This document shows positions 7,586 through 14,621 of a DNA stretch of 31,486 nucleotides, piece after piece. The notes under the pieces are model-generated. The model ran no database searches and was not told the DNA's origin. It worked only from the letters and a program-made list of their open reading frames with translations. How positions within the stretch are numbered: position 1 is the first letter of the stretch; each line of letters begins with the position of its first letter. Source of the DNA: HGM12587 sp945786935 (GTDB lineage Bacteria > Bacillota > Clostridia > Lachnospirales > Lachnospiraceae); assembly GCA_945786935.1 (NCBI GenBank), contig CALZFY010000019.1, positions 1 to 31,486 of the forward strand, written 5' to 3'. The position numbers and the translations under genes were made by a program.

Positions 7586-9574
7586 TTATAACAGGTCATT
7601 CAGCATTTTCTTCACTTCAATCATCTGATCCCTGAGTACAACAGCCTCTTCAAAATTAAGCTCCGCCGCTGCTGCCTTCATCTTCTTCTGGATCTGGGCA
7701 GCCAGCTTCTCCAGTTCCTTTTTGCTCATGGATTCCAGATCCTTTTCTCCGGCAAGGGTATCTTCTTTCTTCACTTCCTTAGAAATGCTGATGAGATCTC
7801 TGACGGACTTCTGGATCGTCTTAGGGGTGATTCCATGTTCATCATTATAGGCTTCCTGAATTTTTCGTCTTCGGTTGGTCTCACCTAAAGCCCTGGCCAT
7901 GGAATCGGTGATATTATCCGCATACATAATGACATGGCCCTGTGCATTTCGCGCCGCACGGCCGATTGTCTGTATGAGGGAGGTTTCGGAACGTAAGAAC
8001 CCTTCCTTATCTGCATCCAGAATGGCTACCAGGGTAATCTCCGGAATATCCAGACCCTCACGTAGAAGGTTGATTCCCACCAGGACATCAAATACATCCA
8101 TACGCATATCACGGATGATTTCAATACGCTCTAAGGTATCCACATCAGAATGGAGATAGCGGACTCTGATGCCCACTTCACGCATATAGTTGGTCAGATC
8201 CTCCGCCATTTTTTTCGTCAGTGTGGTAATCATCACCTTATTGCCTTTGGAGGTTTCCTTATTTACCTCTCCAATGAGGTCATCAATCTGGCCTTCCACC
8301 GGACGCACCTCCACTTTTGGATCAAGAAGTCCCGTAGGGCGAATGATCTGCTCTGTACGAAGCATCTCATGCTCTGCTTCATAAGGTCCCGGAGTGGCAG
8401 ATACAAACATCATCTGGTCAATTTTACTTTCAAACTCTGAAAAATTCAATGGTCTGTTGTCCATTGCAGAGGGCAGACGGAACCCATAATCCACCAGGGT
8501 CTTTTTCCGGGACTGGTCTCCTGCAAACATTCCCCGGATCTGAGGAACGGTCATATGGGACTCATCAATAATGATTAGAAATTCCTCAGGAAAATAATCC
8601 ATCAAAGTTGCCGGCGGCATGCCTGGCTTTGAACCGGTTAAATGTCTGGAATAATTTTCAATACCGGAACAAAAACCAGTCTCCTTTAACATTTCTACAT
8701 CGAAATTGGTGCGCTCTGCAATTCGCTGAGCCTCAATGAGCTTGTCCTCACTTTTAAAATAACGGACACGTTCTTCCAACTCCTGCTCAATAGCCACTGC
8801 AGCTTTCTTTATCTGCTCCATAGGAACGACATAATGGGATGCCGGGAAAATGGCAGCATGCTCTAAAGTCCCCTTGATCTCTCCCGTCAGCAGGTCGATG
8901 CGGGTGATCCGATCGATCTCATCTCCGAAAAATTCCACCCTGATGGCCTCATCCGACTCATTAGCCGGCACGATCTCCACCACATCACCGCGGACGCGGA
9001 AGGTACCTCGCTTAAAGTCCATATCATTCCGCTCATACTGGATATCTACCAGACGCTTAAGGACTTCATCCCGGTCCTTCTCCATGCCCGGCCGCAGGGA
9101 AACCATCATCTTCTCAAAATTTTCCGGTTCACCCAGACCATAGATACAGGATACACTGGACACAATGATGACGTCCTTACGTTCTACCAGCGCCATGGTA
9201 GCAGAAAGACGGAGCTTATCAATTTCCTCGTTGATGGAGGAATCCTTGGCAATATAGGTATCTGTAGAGGGCACGTAGGCCTCCGGCTGGTAATAGTCGT
9301 AGTAGCTTACAAAATACTCCACCGCATTCTCCGGGAAGAACTCCTTGAATTCGCCGTAGAGCTGTGCAGCGAGAGTTTTGTTGTGAGCGATTATGAGTGT
9401 TGGTTTATTTAATTGTTCAATGACGTTTGCCATGGTAAAAGTCTTACCAGAGCCCGTAACCCCAAGTAAAGTCTGGAATTGATTGCCTTCTTTGAAGCCA
9501 TCCACCAGTGCTTTGATTGCTTCCGGCTGGTCTCCGGTAGGTTTATATTCTGAATGAAGAATGAATTTTTCCAT
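7586..9574 (-). CDS. uvrB: Excinuclease ABC subunit B
   Basis: UvrB is the helicase-like subunit that verifies lesions and recruits UvrC. Seen: Walker A GVTGSGKT (residues 38-45), the beta-hairpin region YYDYYQPEAYVPSTDTYI, helicase motif IIIDESH, ILDADKEGFLRSETSLIQTIGRAARN, and a C-terminal UVR motif (LNFEEAVVLRDQMIEVKKML). An in-frame extension reaches 9700, but the family start MEKFILHSEYKPTGDQP and an AAGGAG site 8 bases upstream fix the start at 9574, giving 662 residues. The upstream extension covers the promoter. First gene of the operon that continues into uvrA, murB, rapZ, whiA and the HPr-like gene. Confidence 0.98.
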   Translation of the reverse strand: MEKFILHSEYKPTGDQPEAIKALVDGFKEGNQFQTLLGVTGSGKTFTMANVIEQLNKPTLIIAHNKTLAAQLYGEFKEFFPENAVEYFVSYYDYYQPEAYVPSTDTYIAKDSSINEEIDKLRLSATMALVERKDVIIVSSVSCIYGLGEPENFEKMMVSLRPGMEKDRDEVLKRLVDIQYERNDMDFKRGTFRVRGDVVEIVPANESDEAIRVEFFGDEIDRITRIDLLTGEIKGTLEHAAIFPASHYVVPMEQIKKAAVAIEQELEERVRYFKSEDKLIEAQRIAERTNFDVEMLKETGFCSGIENYSRHLTGSKPGMPPATLMDYFPEEFLIIIDESHMTVPQIRGMFAGDQSRKKTLVDYGFRLPSAMDNRPLNFSEFESKIDQMMFVSATPGPYEAEHEMLRTEQIIRPTGLLDPKVEVRPVEGQIDDLIGEVNKETSKGNKVMITTLTKKMAEDLTNYMREVGIRVRYLHSDVDTLERIEIIRDMRMDVFDVLVGINLLREGLDIPEITLVAILDADKEGFLRSETSLIQTIGRAARNAQGHVIMYADNITDSMARALGETNRRRKIQEAYNDEHGITPKTIQKSVRDLISISKEVKKEDTLAGEKDLESMSKKELEKLAAQIQKKMKAAAAELNFEEAVVLRDQMIEVKKMLNDLL

Positions 9575-9623
9575 CAAAAATCTCCTTTTTGAAGAAGTTA
9601 GTGCAGTCATGTACAACCACAAA

Positions 9624-9654
9624 ATTCGTGTAATTTTGAAACTTATTCGTGTAA
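9624..9654. repeat. Two 10-bp direct repeats in the uvrB leader
   Basis: The decamer ATTCGTGTAA occurs at 9624-9633 and 9645-9654, exactly 21 bp apart (two helical turns), between the promoter and the uvrB start. Such spacing suits a protein-binding pair, but no known factor is recognised. Confidence 0.5.
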
Positions 9655-9665
9655 CTTCGCCTTTG

Positions 9666-9694
9666 ATTATACCAAACATCACACAAATTGTACA
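9666..9694 (-). promoter_or_regulatory. uvrB operon promoter
   Basis: On the minus strand a perfect -10 (TATAAT, 9666-9671) preceded by TGG (extended -10) stands 17 bp from TGTACA (9689-9694), which matches 4 of 6 positions of the -35 consensus. Transcription would start about 85 nt before the uvrB ATG. Confidence 0.7.
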
Positions 9695-9707
9695 GAACAA
9701 ACATTCG
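9694..9707 (-). promoter_or_regulatory. Candidate LexA (DinR-type) operator upstream of uvrB
   Basis: On the minus strand the 14-mer CGAATGTTTGTTCT matches the Gram-positive SOS box (CGAAC-N4-GTTCG type) with intact CGAA and GTTC halves and a mismatch at the fifth base. It abuts the -35 element, the right place for repression. uvrB is a classic SOS gene in Firmicutes. Confidence 0.6.
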
Positions 9708-9720
9708 ACCAGCTTTTAAC

Positions 9721-9759
9721 AAAAAAAGGTACAGAGGTCACCTAAGCCCCTATACCTTT
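9721..9759 (-). terminator. Rho-independent terminator after the acidic orphan gene
   Basis: On the minus strand an AGGTA...TACCT stem (9753-9757 with 9727-9731) continues inward with near-complete pairing (AG/CT, GG/CC) and is followed directly by a run of seven T. It lies 3 bp after the stop of the 80-residue gene and separates it from the uvrB promoter. Confidence 0.8.
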
Positions 9760-9762
9760 AGT

Positions 9763-10005
9763 TCAACTTACTATATTCACTTCTTTTTCTTCTTCATCAA
9801 ACAGTTCCTCGATAAACTCATCTATATTAATAAGTTCACATGTATTGTTTTCTGAATCTTTTGGAATCACTTCTGCAATAAATGGTTCAAGAACATCCAG
9901 ACAATCTCCAATAAGTTCTTTTTTATCTCCATAAACATCTACTGTAATAATCTCTTTTGCATGTCTAATACGTTTTCCTAGTTCCTGTTGATTATAGTAT
10001 TTCAT
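9763..10005 (-). CDS. Small acidic protein of unknown function
   Basis: I do not recognise this 80-residue protein. It begins MKYYNQQELGKRIRHAKEII, has a mixed first half with GDKKELIGDCLDVLEPFIAEVI, and a strongly acidic C-terminus (NIDEFIEELFDEEEKE). There is no signal peptide, membrane segment or cysteine pair; one Cys lies in each half. It follows the kinase gene by 48 bp on the same strand, and a strong terminator follows it, so it is probably the last gene of the S component-kinase transcript. The start has only a weak AGGG-type site. Length and base composition look like a real gene; function is open. Confidence 0.6.
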   Translation of the reverse strand: MKYYNQQELGKRIRHAKEIITVDVYGDKKELIGDCLDVLEPFIAEVIPKDSENNTCELINIDEFIEELFDEEEKEVNIVS

Positions 10006-10053
10006 TAATCATACCCTGTGTCTTCAGAAAATATTTTCAATTCAAAACCTTCT

Positions 10054-10617
10054 TTAAGTTTTAAAATATAAATCACATTTTTCCTGAATACGGAACGAAT
10101 GAAAATAGGTGTTCTCCATCGGAATCCATCTCTCTTGAAACATTAGAACGCCGTCCTCACCGTTTCTCAGGCGAATACGTTGTATTTGTTTTGTGTCTTC
10201 TACATCCAGAAAAACCGATAAATCGTAATAATCCTTTAAGACCGGATGACAGGAATAAGATCCTTCCACGATAGTAAGGTTTTTAGGAAATACTAAAATA
10301 GGTTTTCCCATTTCCTGCTTATGGCAGTTGAAAGGGCGGTAAGAAAATTTCCGTCCTTCATGTAATGGAATCAATATCTCTTCACAAAATCGCACATAAT
10401 CCATATTTCCTCCTGCCTGTTGTAAATGTTCCATTGTATTCTGTTTCGAGCACAGGAAAAAATGATCCATATGAATGACGTTACAATCACACAGTTCGGC
10501 AAGGCGTGCTGCAAGGGTGGTCTTACCTGCAGCACATCTGCCGTCAATGGCGAGCACCAACGTGCTTCGCTGTTTTATTTCGGTTAGAAGTAATTGTGCA
10601 ATATCTTGTATCAACAT
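10054..10617 (-). CDS. P-loop kinase of the uridine kinase / phosphoribulokinase type
   Basis: The 187-residue protein has Walker A GRCAAGKT (residues 26-33) and an MDHFF motif around Asp51, where uridine and pantothenate kinases hold the catalytic aspartate. VEGSYSCHP corresponds to the family E-G-x-Y segment, followed by YDLSVFLDVE and a RIRLRNG arginine pair. These features place it in the UDK/PRK/CoaA group that phosphorylates small hydroxylated metabolites. The lid region is short, so the substrate may differ from uridine. It starts 6 bp after the stop of the ECF S component gene. That coupling suggests it phosphorylates, and so traps, the compound imported by that transporter (inference). 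Confidence 0.8.
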   Translation of the reverse strand: MLIQDIAQLLLTEIKQRSTLVLAIDGRCAAGKTTLAARLAELCDCNVIHMDHFFLCSKQNTMEHLQQAGGNMDYVRFCEEILIPLHEGRKFSYRPFNCHKQEMGKPILVFPKNLTIVEGSYSCHPVLKDYYDLSVFLDVEDTKQIQRIRLRNGEDGVLMFQERWIPMENTYFHSFRIQEKCDLYFKT

Positions 10618-10623
10618 TTTTAT

Positions 10624-11190
10624 TTACCGAACAGCCAAATTTTCTAACGGCTGTTTTCTCTGAAAAATTACCAAACCCGTACGATTCAATGCTACCATAA
10701 TAGTAGGAATTAACGTCAACTGCACAACAATTCCAGGAACGGCGTTTAACAAGGCACCTGCTATAAACATCTGCCATGTAAAAGATTTTCCAATTAGTCC
10801 AAGCAATACAATCTGGACAATGCCCCAAACAATTCGCCCTGCGATCATAGCCGCAATCAGCGATCTATATAGAGAAATCAAACATTGCCAGTGAGAACGT
10901 CCATAGATAAATCCTATAACCAATCCGTAAGTAGCCAATTCAAATGCCATCGCAATGGCTGTAGGGAACAAAGGCGGCATCCCGAATGTAACCGAACGCA
11001 GAAACGGAAGAATAAAACCGACTAATGCTCCGTACTGCCATCCGCATATCAAGCCACACAGAATAACTGGAAGATGCATCGGAAGCAACATATTTCCAAT
11101 TTGCTGAATTTGTCCTGTCAAAAAAGGCAGAACCATACCAACCGCTATAAACATGGCTGATAAAGTAAGTTTTTTTGTTGTTTTATGCAT
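10624..11190 (-). CDS. ECF transporter substrate-binding (S) component, substrate unknown
   Basis: A 188-residue membrane protein with about six hydrophobic segments. The segment PMHLPVILCGLICGWQYGAL followed by ILPFLRSVTFGMPP is typical of vitamin-binding S components of energy-coupling factor transporters, which use a shared EcfT/EcfA module encoded elsewhere. An in-frame ATG exists at 11208, but AAAGGAG lies between it and ATG 11190, so I place the start at 11190 (MHKTTKKLT). No riboswitch fold was recognised in the 100 bp upstream. Pairing with a kinase hints at a vitamin or nucleoside that is phosphorylated on entry. Pantothenate or a riboside would be candidates, but the sequence does not decide. 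Confidence 0.82.
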   Translation of the reverse strand: MHKTTKKLTLSAMFIAVGMVLPFLTGQIQQIGNMLLPMHLPVILCGLICGWQYGALVGFILPFLRSVTFGMPPLFPTAIAMAFELATYGLVIGFIYGRSHWQCLISLYRSLIAAMIAGRIVWGIVQIVLLGLIGKSFTWQMFIAGALLNAVPGIVVQLTLIPTIMVALNRTGLVIFQRKQPLENLAVR

Positions 11191-11290
11191 TTGGCTTTCT
11201 CCTTTCATCTATCATTTTCCATTACCATATAGTATCTTTTTAAATTGTTTAACTAAACTTACACAGGGATCTTGAATCAGAAATTATATA

Positions 11291-12001
11291 TTAAATTCCA
11301 AGAAACCCTCTTACAAATAATGCCGCACATACAGCCCCTACAAAAGGCGCAATCCCCGGAACAAGTAATCCGTATTGCCAATCATTATCCGTCTTATTTT
11401 TAATTGGCAATAATGTATATGCCAGACGCGGACCTAAATCTCGGGCTGGATTCATGGCAAAGCCTGTAGGGCCTCCCAGGCCCATACCTACTGCCCATAC
11501 CAAAATTCCCACTCCGATAGGAAGCATTTTTTCAGAATATTTTGCAATACCAAGAACTGATGACAAAAAGACAAAAGTATCAAATGCTTCCACAAAGAAA
11601 TTTCTCGAAAGATTTCGGATATTTGGGTTCGTAGAAAATATATTTCGAATTGCCACCGAATCAACAACGTTTTCACTCGCTTTAAAATGATCTGCATACA
11701 TTACATAAACAATGCATGCTCCGCATAATCCTCCAAGAAATTCTGCCACACAATAAGGTATAAAACAGTTCCACGGAATCATGCCAAGAATTGCCTGTGC
11801 GAAAGCCATTGCAGGATTGATGCAGACTCCTCCAAATACCATCAACACGATGGTAATCCCGAATCCCCATGTAGTAATCGCAAATAAATGTCCGCTTCCT
11901 CTATATTTTGTTTTATTCAATACTTCGTCACAATGAACTCCAACACCAAAAACAATCATCAGGGCAGTTCCTAAGAACTCTGACATTATATTATGTATCA
12001 T
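11291..12001 (-). CDS. larD: MIP family channel (glyceroporin type), probable lactic acid channel
   Basis: The 236-residue membrane protein has both aquaporin-type half-helices: INPAMAF (Asn62) and MNPARDLGPR (Asn184). The Asp after NPAR marks the glyceroporin branch, which passes small uncharged solutes. A perfect start with an AAAGGA site lies 29 bp after the lactate racemase stop, so the two are co-transcribed. In Lactobacillus plantarum the racemase gene cluster includes a glyceroporin-like channel, LarD, that moves lactic acid across the membrane. The same pairing here supports that role. The family is certain, the lactate substrate is inference; glycerol or water transport cannot be excluded. 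Confidence 0.85.
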   Translation of the reverse strand: MIHNIMSEFLGTALMIVFGVGVHCDEVLNKTKYRGSGHLFAITTWGFGITIVLMVFGGVCINPAMAFAQAILGMIPWNCFIPYCVAEFLGGLCGACIVYVMYADHFKASENVVDSVAIRNIFSTNPNIRNLSRNFFVEAFDTFVFLSSVLGIAKYSEKMLPIGVGILVWAVGMGLGGPTGFAMNPARDLGPRLAYTLLPIKNKTDNDWQYGLLVPGIAPFVGAVCAALFVRGFLGI

Positions 12002-12030
12002 CTCTTAAATATCCTTTTATGTATTTTCTC

Positions 12031-13311
12031 TTATTGTTCTTCTACTACAACACCCAACCCGTCTGGAATGACAGCGACCTTTGCATCCTTTCCCTTAAAA
12101 GCAAATGCTTTTTTCAAAGCTTCATCCACTGTTGATGTCAGTTCCATATGCAACCCAGAAACAAGCTTAGGATCTACAAGATCAGAAACAAGAATCACTT
12201 TATGATGCACCAAAATTCTGGCAAGAATCTGGCTGGTCCACTGTTCCGGAGCTGTCTCTAGTCTTGGTGTATGAATTGCTTTTTCCAGAAATTCGCCCGG
12301 TTCTTTTACATTTGCAATATTATCATAGAAATCCTGTCCTCCATGACCGTCACGGCAGCCCGCAACCATGATGATTACACCGTCTTCCGGAAGCGTTGCT
12401 TCTGCAGCAGTCATTCCCTTAACGGCTTGATAAATATTCTGATCCAAAGGATATCCGCCATTTGTGGAAATTGCAATGTCACAGTCTACTCTCTTAACGC
12501 ATGCCAGAGAACGCACAAAATCGCAACCTTTCTCATGCGCTTTCTCCATATCTCCTGCAAAAGAACCGATAATCTTATGTTCCCCGTTTAAAACTACGTT
12601 AACGATAAAGGCAAGTCCAGCTTTGCGTGCTGCATAAACCATATCCTCATGAACCAGGTTAAACTTTAGATTTCCTGTACGTGAGTTCTTATCATTGATG
12701 AACTCTCCGCTGTGATTCGCCATAATTGTTTTATAAGAAGCAATTCCTGGAAGAACAGACTTTCTACCTCCAGAAAATCCTGCAAAAAAATGTGCTTCAA
12801 TAAATCCTTCAGCAATAAGAAGGTCAGCATCTGCCGCAATCTTATTGATAATGCATGCACCTCCACTTGGCAAAGTTCCGATTTTTTTCATGGAATTTTC
12901 ATCTTTCGCAATATGCATGACAATTTCTTCATTTTCAACGATTTCTTTTCCGTATTTATCAATTAGCTCTTCTTTGGTACTTGGACGGTGAAATCCTGTG
13001 GCAACAAGAATTCTGATTCTTGCATCTGGTGACACACTCCTAATTCTTCGAAGAAGGATTGGCGTAATAATTTTTGATGGAACCGGACGAGTATGATCAG
13101 AGCTGATAATTACAATGTCCTTCTTACCTTTTGCAAGTTCCTCTAATGTCTGTGAACCAATGACATGATCCAAAGATTCCTCCACAATCTCTTTTTCACT
13201 TTTGTCACTAACATAATCACTTTGTCTCCCTACAAGTACTCCAGCTAAATTCTTATCTTCCAGACTTATTTGCATTATTCTTTTGTCATAAGGTACTTCC
13301 ATTTTAAACAT
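12031..13311 (-). CDS. larA: LarA-type nickel-pincer lactate (hydroxyacid) racemase
   Basis: LarA interconverts D- and L-lactate with a nickel-pincer nucleotide cofactor tethered to a lysine. The 426-residue protein keeps the known functional residues at the same numbers as the L. plantarum enzyme: Asp72 and Arg75 in SDHTRPVP, His108 in ATGFHRP, His174 in EAHFFAGFSGG, Lys184 (cofactor attachment) in SGGRKSVLPG, and His200 in ANHSGEF. An AAAGGAG site precedes the ATG. It is divergent from a Crp/Fnr regulator and followed by a MIP channel. The cofactor makers larB, larC and larE are not in this window. Related LarA proteins act on other 2-hydroxyacids, so lactate is the most likely but not the only substrate. 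Confidence 0.92.
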   Translation of the reverse strand: MFKMEVPYDKRIMQISLEDKNLAGVLVGRQSDYVSDKSEKEIVEESLDHVIGSQTLEELAKGKKDIVIISSDHTRPVPSKIITPILLRRIRSVSPDARIRILVATGFHRPSTKEELIDKYGKEIVENEEIVMHIAKDENSMKKIGTLPSGGACIINKIAADADLLIAEGFIEAHFFAGFSGGRKSVLPGIASYKTIMANHSGEFINDKNSRTGNLKFNLVHEDMVYAARKAGLAFIVNVVLNGEHKIIGSFAGDMEKAHEKGCDFVRSLACVKRVDCDIAISTNGGYPLDQNIYQAVKGMTAAEATLPEDGVIIMVAGCRDGHGGQDFYDNIANVKEPGEFLEKAIHTPRLETAPEQWTSQILARILVHHKVILVSDLVDPKLVSGLHMELTSTVDEALKKAFAFKGKDAKVAVIPDGLGVVVEEQ

Positions 13312-13332
13312 AATTTATAACTCCTTTCATTT

Positions 13333-13356
13333 TTGAAAGAGTATGGCATATTTCAA
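13333..13356. promoter_or_regulatory. Inverted repeat upstream of larA, possible operator
   Basis: TTGAAA (13333-13338) and TTTCAA (13351-13356) form a perfect inverted repeat with a 12-bp spacer about 20 bp before the racemase ATG. The spacer is longer than in classic Crp/Fnr sites, so the link to the neighbouring regulator is only a guess. Confidence 0.3.
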
Positions 13357-13370
13357 TACATACAAAAACC

Positions 13371-13390
13371 ACATTTGATAGTAACATTTG
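13371..13390. repeat. ACATTTG direct repeat upstream of the larR promoter
   Basis: ACATTTG occurs at 13371-13377 and 13384-13390, 13 bp apart, ending directly before the -35 element of the regulator promoter. The position would suit an activator or autoregulatory site; the short length keeps this uncertain. Confidence 0.3.
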
Positions 13391-13419
13391 TTGACGTTTT
13401 TTGCGTTTTGCTTTATAAG
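13391..13419 (+). promoter_or_regulatory. Promoter of the Crp/Fnr regulator
   Basis: TTGACG (-35, 13391-13396) and TATAAG (-10, 13414-13419) are separated by exactly 17 bp on the plus strand, about 35 bp before the regulator start. Near-consensus sigma-A promoter. Confidence 0.75.
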
Positions 13420-13454
13420 AATAAGCAGAGAAACAGAAAATAAGGAGGGGTTTG

Positions 13455-14111
13455 ATGAATAACAGCTATCTTTTATCCTTTTTAAGTCAAAGAAATATTC
13501 CCACCATTACCCGTAAACGCCATGCTTACCTGACATATTGCGGGCTGGAGCAGCAGTATACCTATATTCTCAAAGAAGGAGTCGTTAAAACCAGTATTAT
13601 TCTCAAGGACGGACGAGAATTTAACATTGCTTATCTGAAAGGACCTAACATTATTTCTCTGCTTCGAGATGAGATCAGCAGCTATACCTCAGCCCCATTC
13701 AATGTTCGTGTCGAAACAGAAGAAGCTACATTTTATTTAATCCCCAGAGTTGAATTCTGGAATTATATAAATAATGATAGGAAACTCCAAGATTACGTCA
13801 AGGAATACTATCGCTTAAATCTGGCCGAAGCCATCCAACGGCAACAGCTAATGAGCATGAATGGAAGAACCGGTGCCGTCTGCGCATTCCTCTATACTTT
13901 AGTTCATCAATTTGGGGAAGAACATAAAAATGGTTGGCTGATAGATTTTCCTGTTACAAATGAAGATATTGCGGGATTCTGTGGTATTTCTACCAGAAAC
14001 AGCGTTAACCGCATCCTACACAATTTAAAAGAACAGGGGATAATTGATATTCAGAATCAGAAGATTCTTGTAATGGACATGCTGTATATGCAGCAGTATG
14101 TTCAAGAATAA
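13455..14111 (+). CDS. larR: Crp/Fnr family transcription regulator, probable LarR
   Basis: The 218-residue protein has a degenerate cyclic-nucleotide-binding-like beta-roll (YTYILKEGVVKTSIIL, then IAYLKGPNIISLL), a long dimerisation helix, and a C-terminal winged helix-turn-helix (PVTNEDIAGFCGISTRNSVNRILHNLKEQGII). No FNR-type cysteine cluster is seen, so oxygen sensing by iron-sulfur is unlikely. A TTG at 13452 is possible, but AGGAGGGG (13443-13450) is spaced for ATG 13455. It is the only complete plus-strand gene and is divergent from the racemase. Crp/Fnr-type LarR activates the lar operon in L. plantarum in response to L-lactate, so the arrangement suggests the same circuit here (inference). 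Confidence 0.85.
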   Translation: MNNSYLLSFLSQRNIPTITRKRHAYLTYCGLEQQYTYILKEGVVKTSIILKDGREFNIAYLKGPNIISLLRDEISSYTSAPFNVRVETEEATFYLIPRVEFWNYINNDRKLQDYVKEYYRLNLAEAIQRQQLMSMNGRTGAVCAFLYTLVHQFGEEHKNGWLIDFPVTNEDIAGFCGISTRNSVNRILHNLKEQGIIDIQNQKILVMDMLYMQQYVQE

Positions 14112-14247
14112 ATCCAACTCAAAGAAGTTTTTTCGAATTTCTGAAATGAAAAAGTATTTTCTTAATTTGATGTTGTATAAATAAAGTTGACACCCTATTC
14201 TCAAGGATTTTGATATATAATCAACAGAGAATAAGGAGTGAAACATT

Positions 14248-14472
14248 ATGTCAACAAAACGCAAACAAAAATCTTATGACAACGAATTTAAAGCACAGGC
14301 TGTAAAACTTGCTCAGGAAATAGGAGGACATAAAGCAGCGAAAGAATTGGGTGTTCCTGATGGAACTATTTATTGCTGGATAAAAGCCTTCAAAGAAGGA
14401 CGTCTCAGTGCAAATGAGGCAGTTCATAAACCTAAGACAGCATTATCCCTTTTGATCATAATATTTCATTAA
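14248..14472 (+). pseudogene. Truncated IS3-family transposase OrfA (HTH part only)
   Basis: The 74 codons read as the helix-turn-helix start of an IS3 OrfA: KSYDNEFKAQAVKLAQEIGG, then HKAAKELGVPDGTIYCWIK. The usual leucine-zipper tail and the frameshift window into OrfB are missing. After the residues KTALSL the frame runs into unrelated LIIIFH and stops. AAGGAGTG is well placed upstream, so the fragment may still be translated, but it cannot transpose DNA. Confidence 0.8.
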
Positions 14473-14525
14473 ATATACCTATGTTCTTCCAAAAAATATC
14501 TCAAGTACCATTTGACATATAAGTC

Positions 14526-14547
14526 AAGCCCGATTTTTCGGGCTTTT
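14526..14547 (+). terminator. Hairpin terminator inside the IS3 remnant
   Basis: A perfect 7-bp stem (AAGCCCG at 14526-14532, CGGGCTT at 14539-14545) with a 6-base loop runs into TTTT. It would stop plus-strand transcription from the regulator or orfA remnant before the oppositely oriented IS630 copy. Confidence 0.75.
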
Positions 14548-14621
14548 AGGAGGATGTCTATTTCTAATGGGGAACAGAAATGAAACATACAAACTATATG
14601 AAAAAGTTTTTTTGAATATTA

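Larger units (their letters stand above)
14171..14576 (+). mobile_element. Internally deleted IS3-family element (MITE-like remnant)
   Basis: About 406 bp are bounded by imperfect inverted ends that start TGTT and finish AACA. Comparing 14171-14198 with the reverse complement of 14549-14576 gives 17 matches in 28 positions, including a shared GACA core. The left part keeps a promoter-like TTGACA (14187), a ribosome site and the start of orfA; the rest of orfA and all of orfB (the DDE catalytic part) are gone. No convincing target duplication was found (only GA on both sides). It lies directly downstream of the Crp/Fnr gene. Confidence 0.65.

Noticed and set aside
9575..9700. N-terminal extension of UvrB by 42 residues
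   Set aside because: It overlaps the promoter and leader, has no family similarity, and AAGGAG plus the conserved MEKFILHSEYKPTGDQP start support 9574.
11191..11290. Possible riboswitch upstream of the ECF S component
   Set aside because: ECF genes often have one, but these 100 bp are AT-rich with no recognisable aptamer core or terminator/antiterminator pair.
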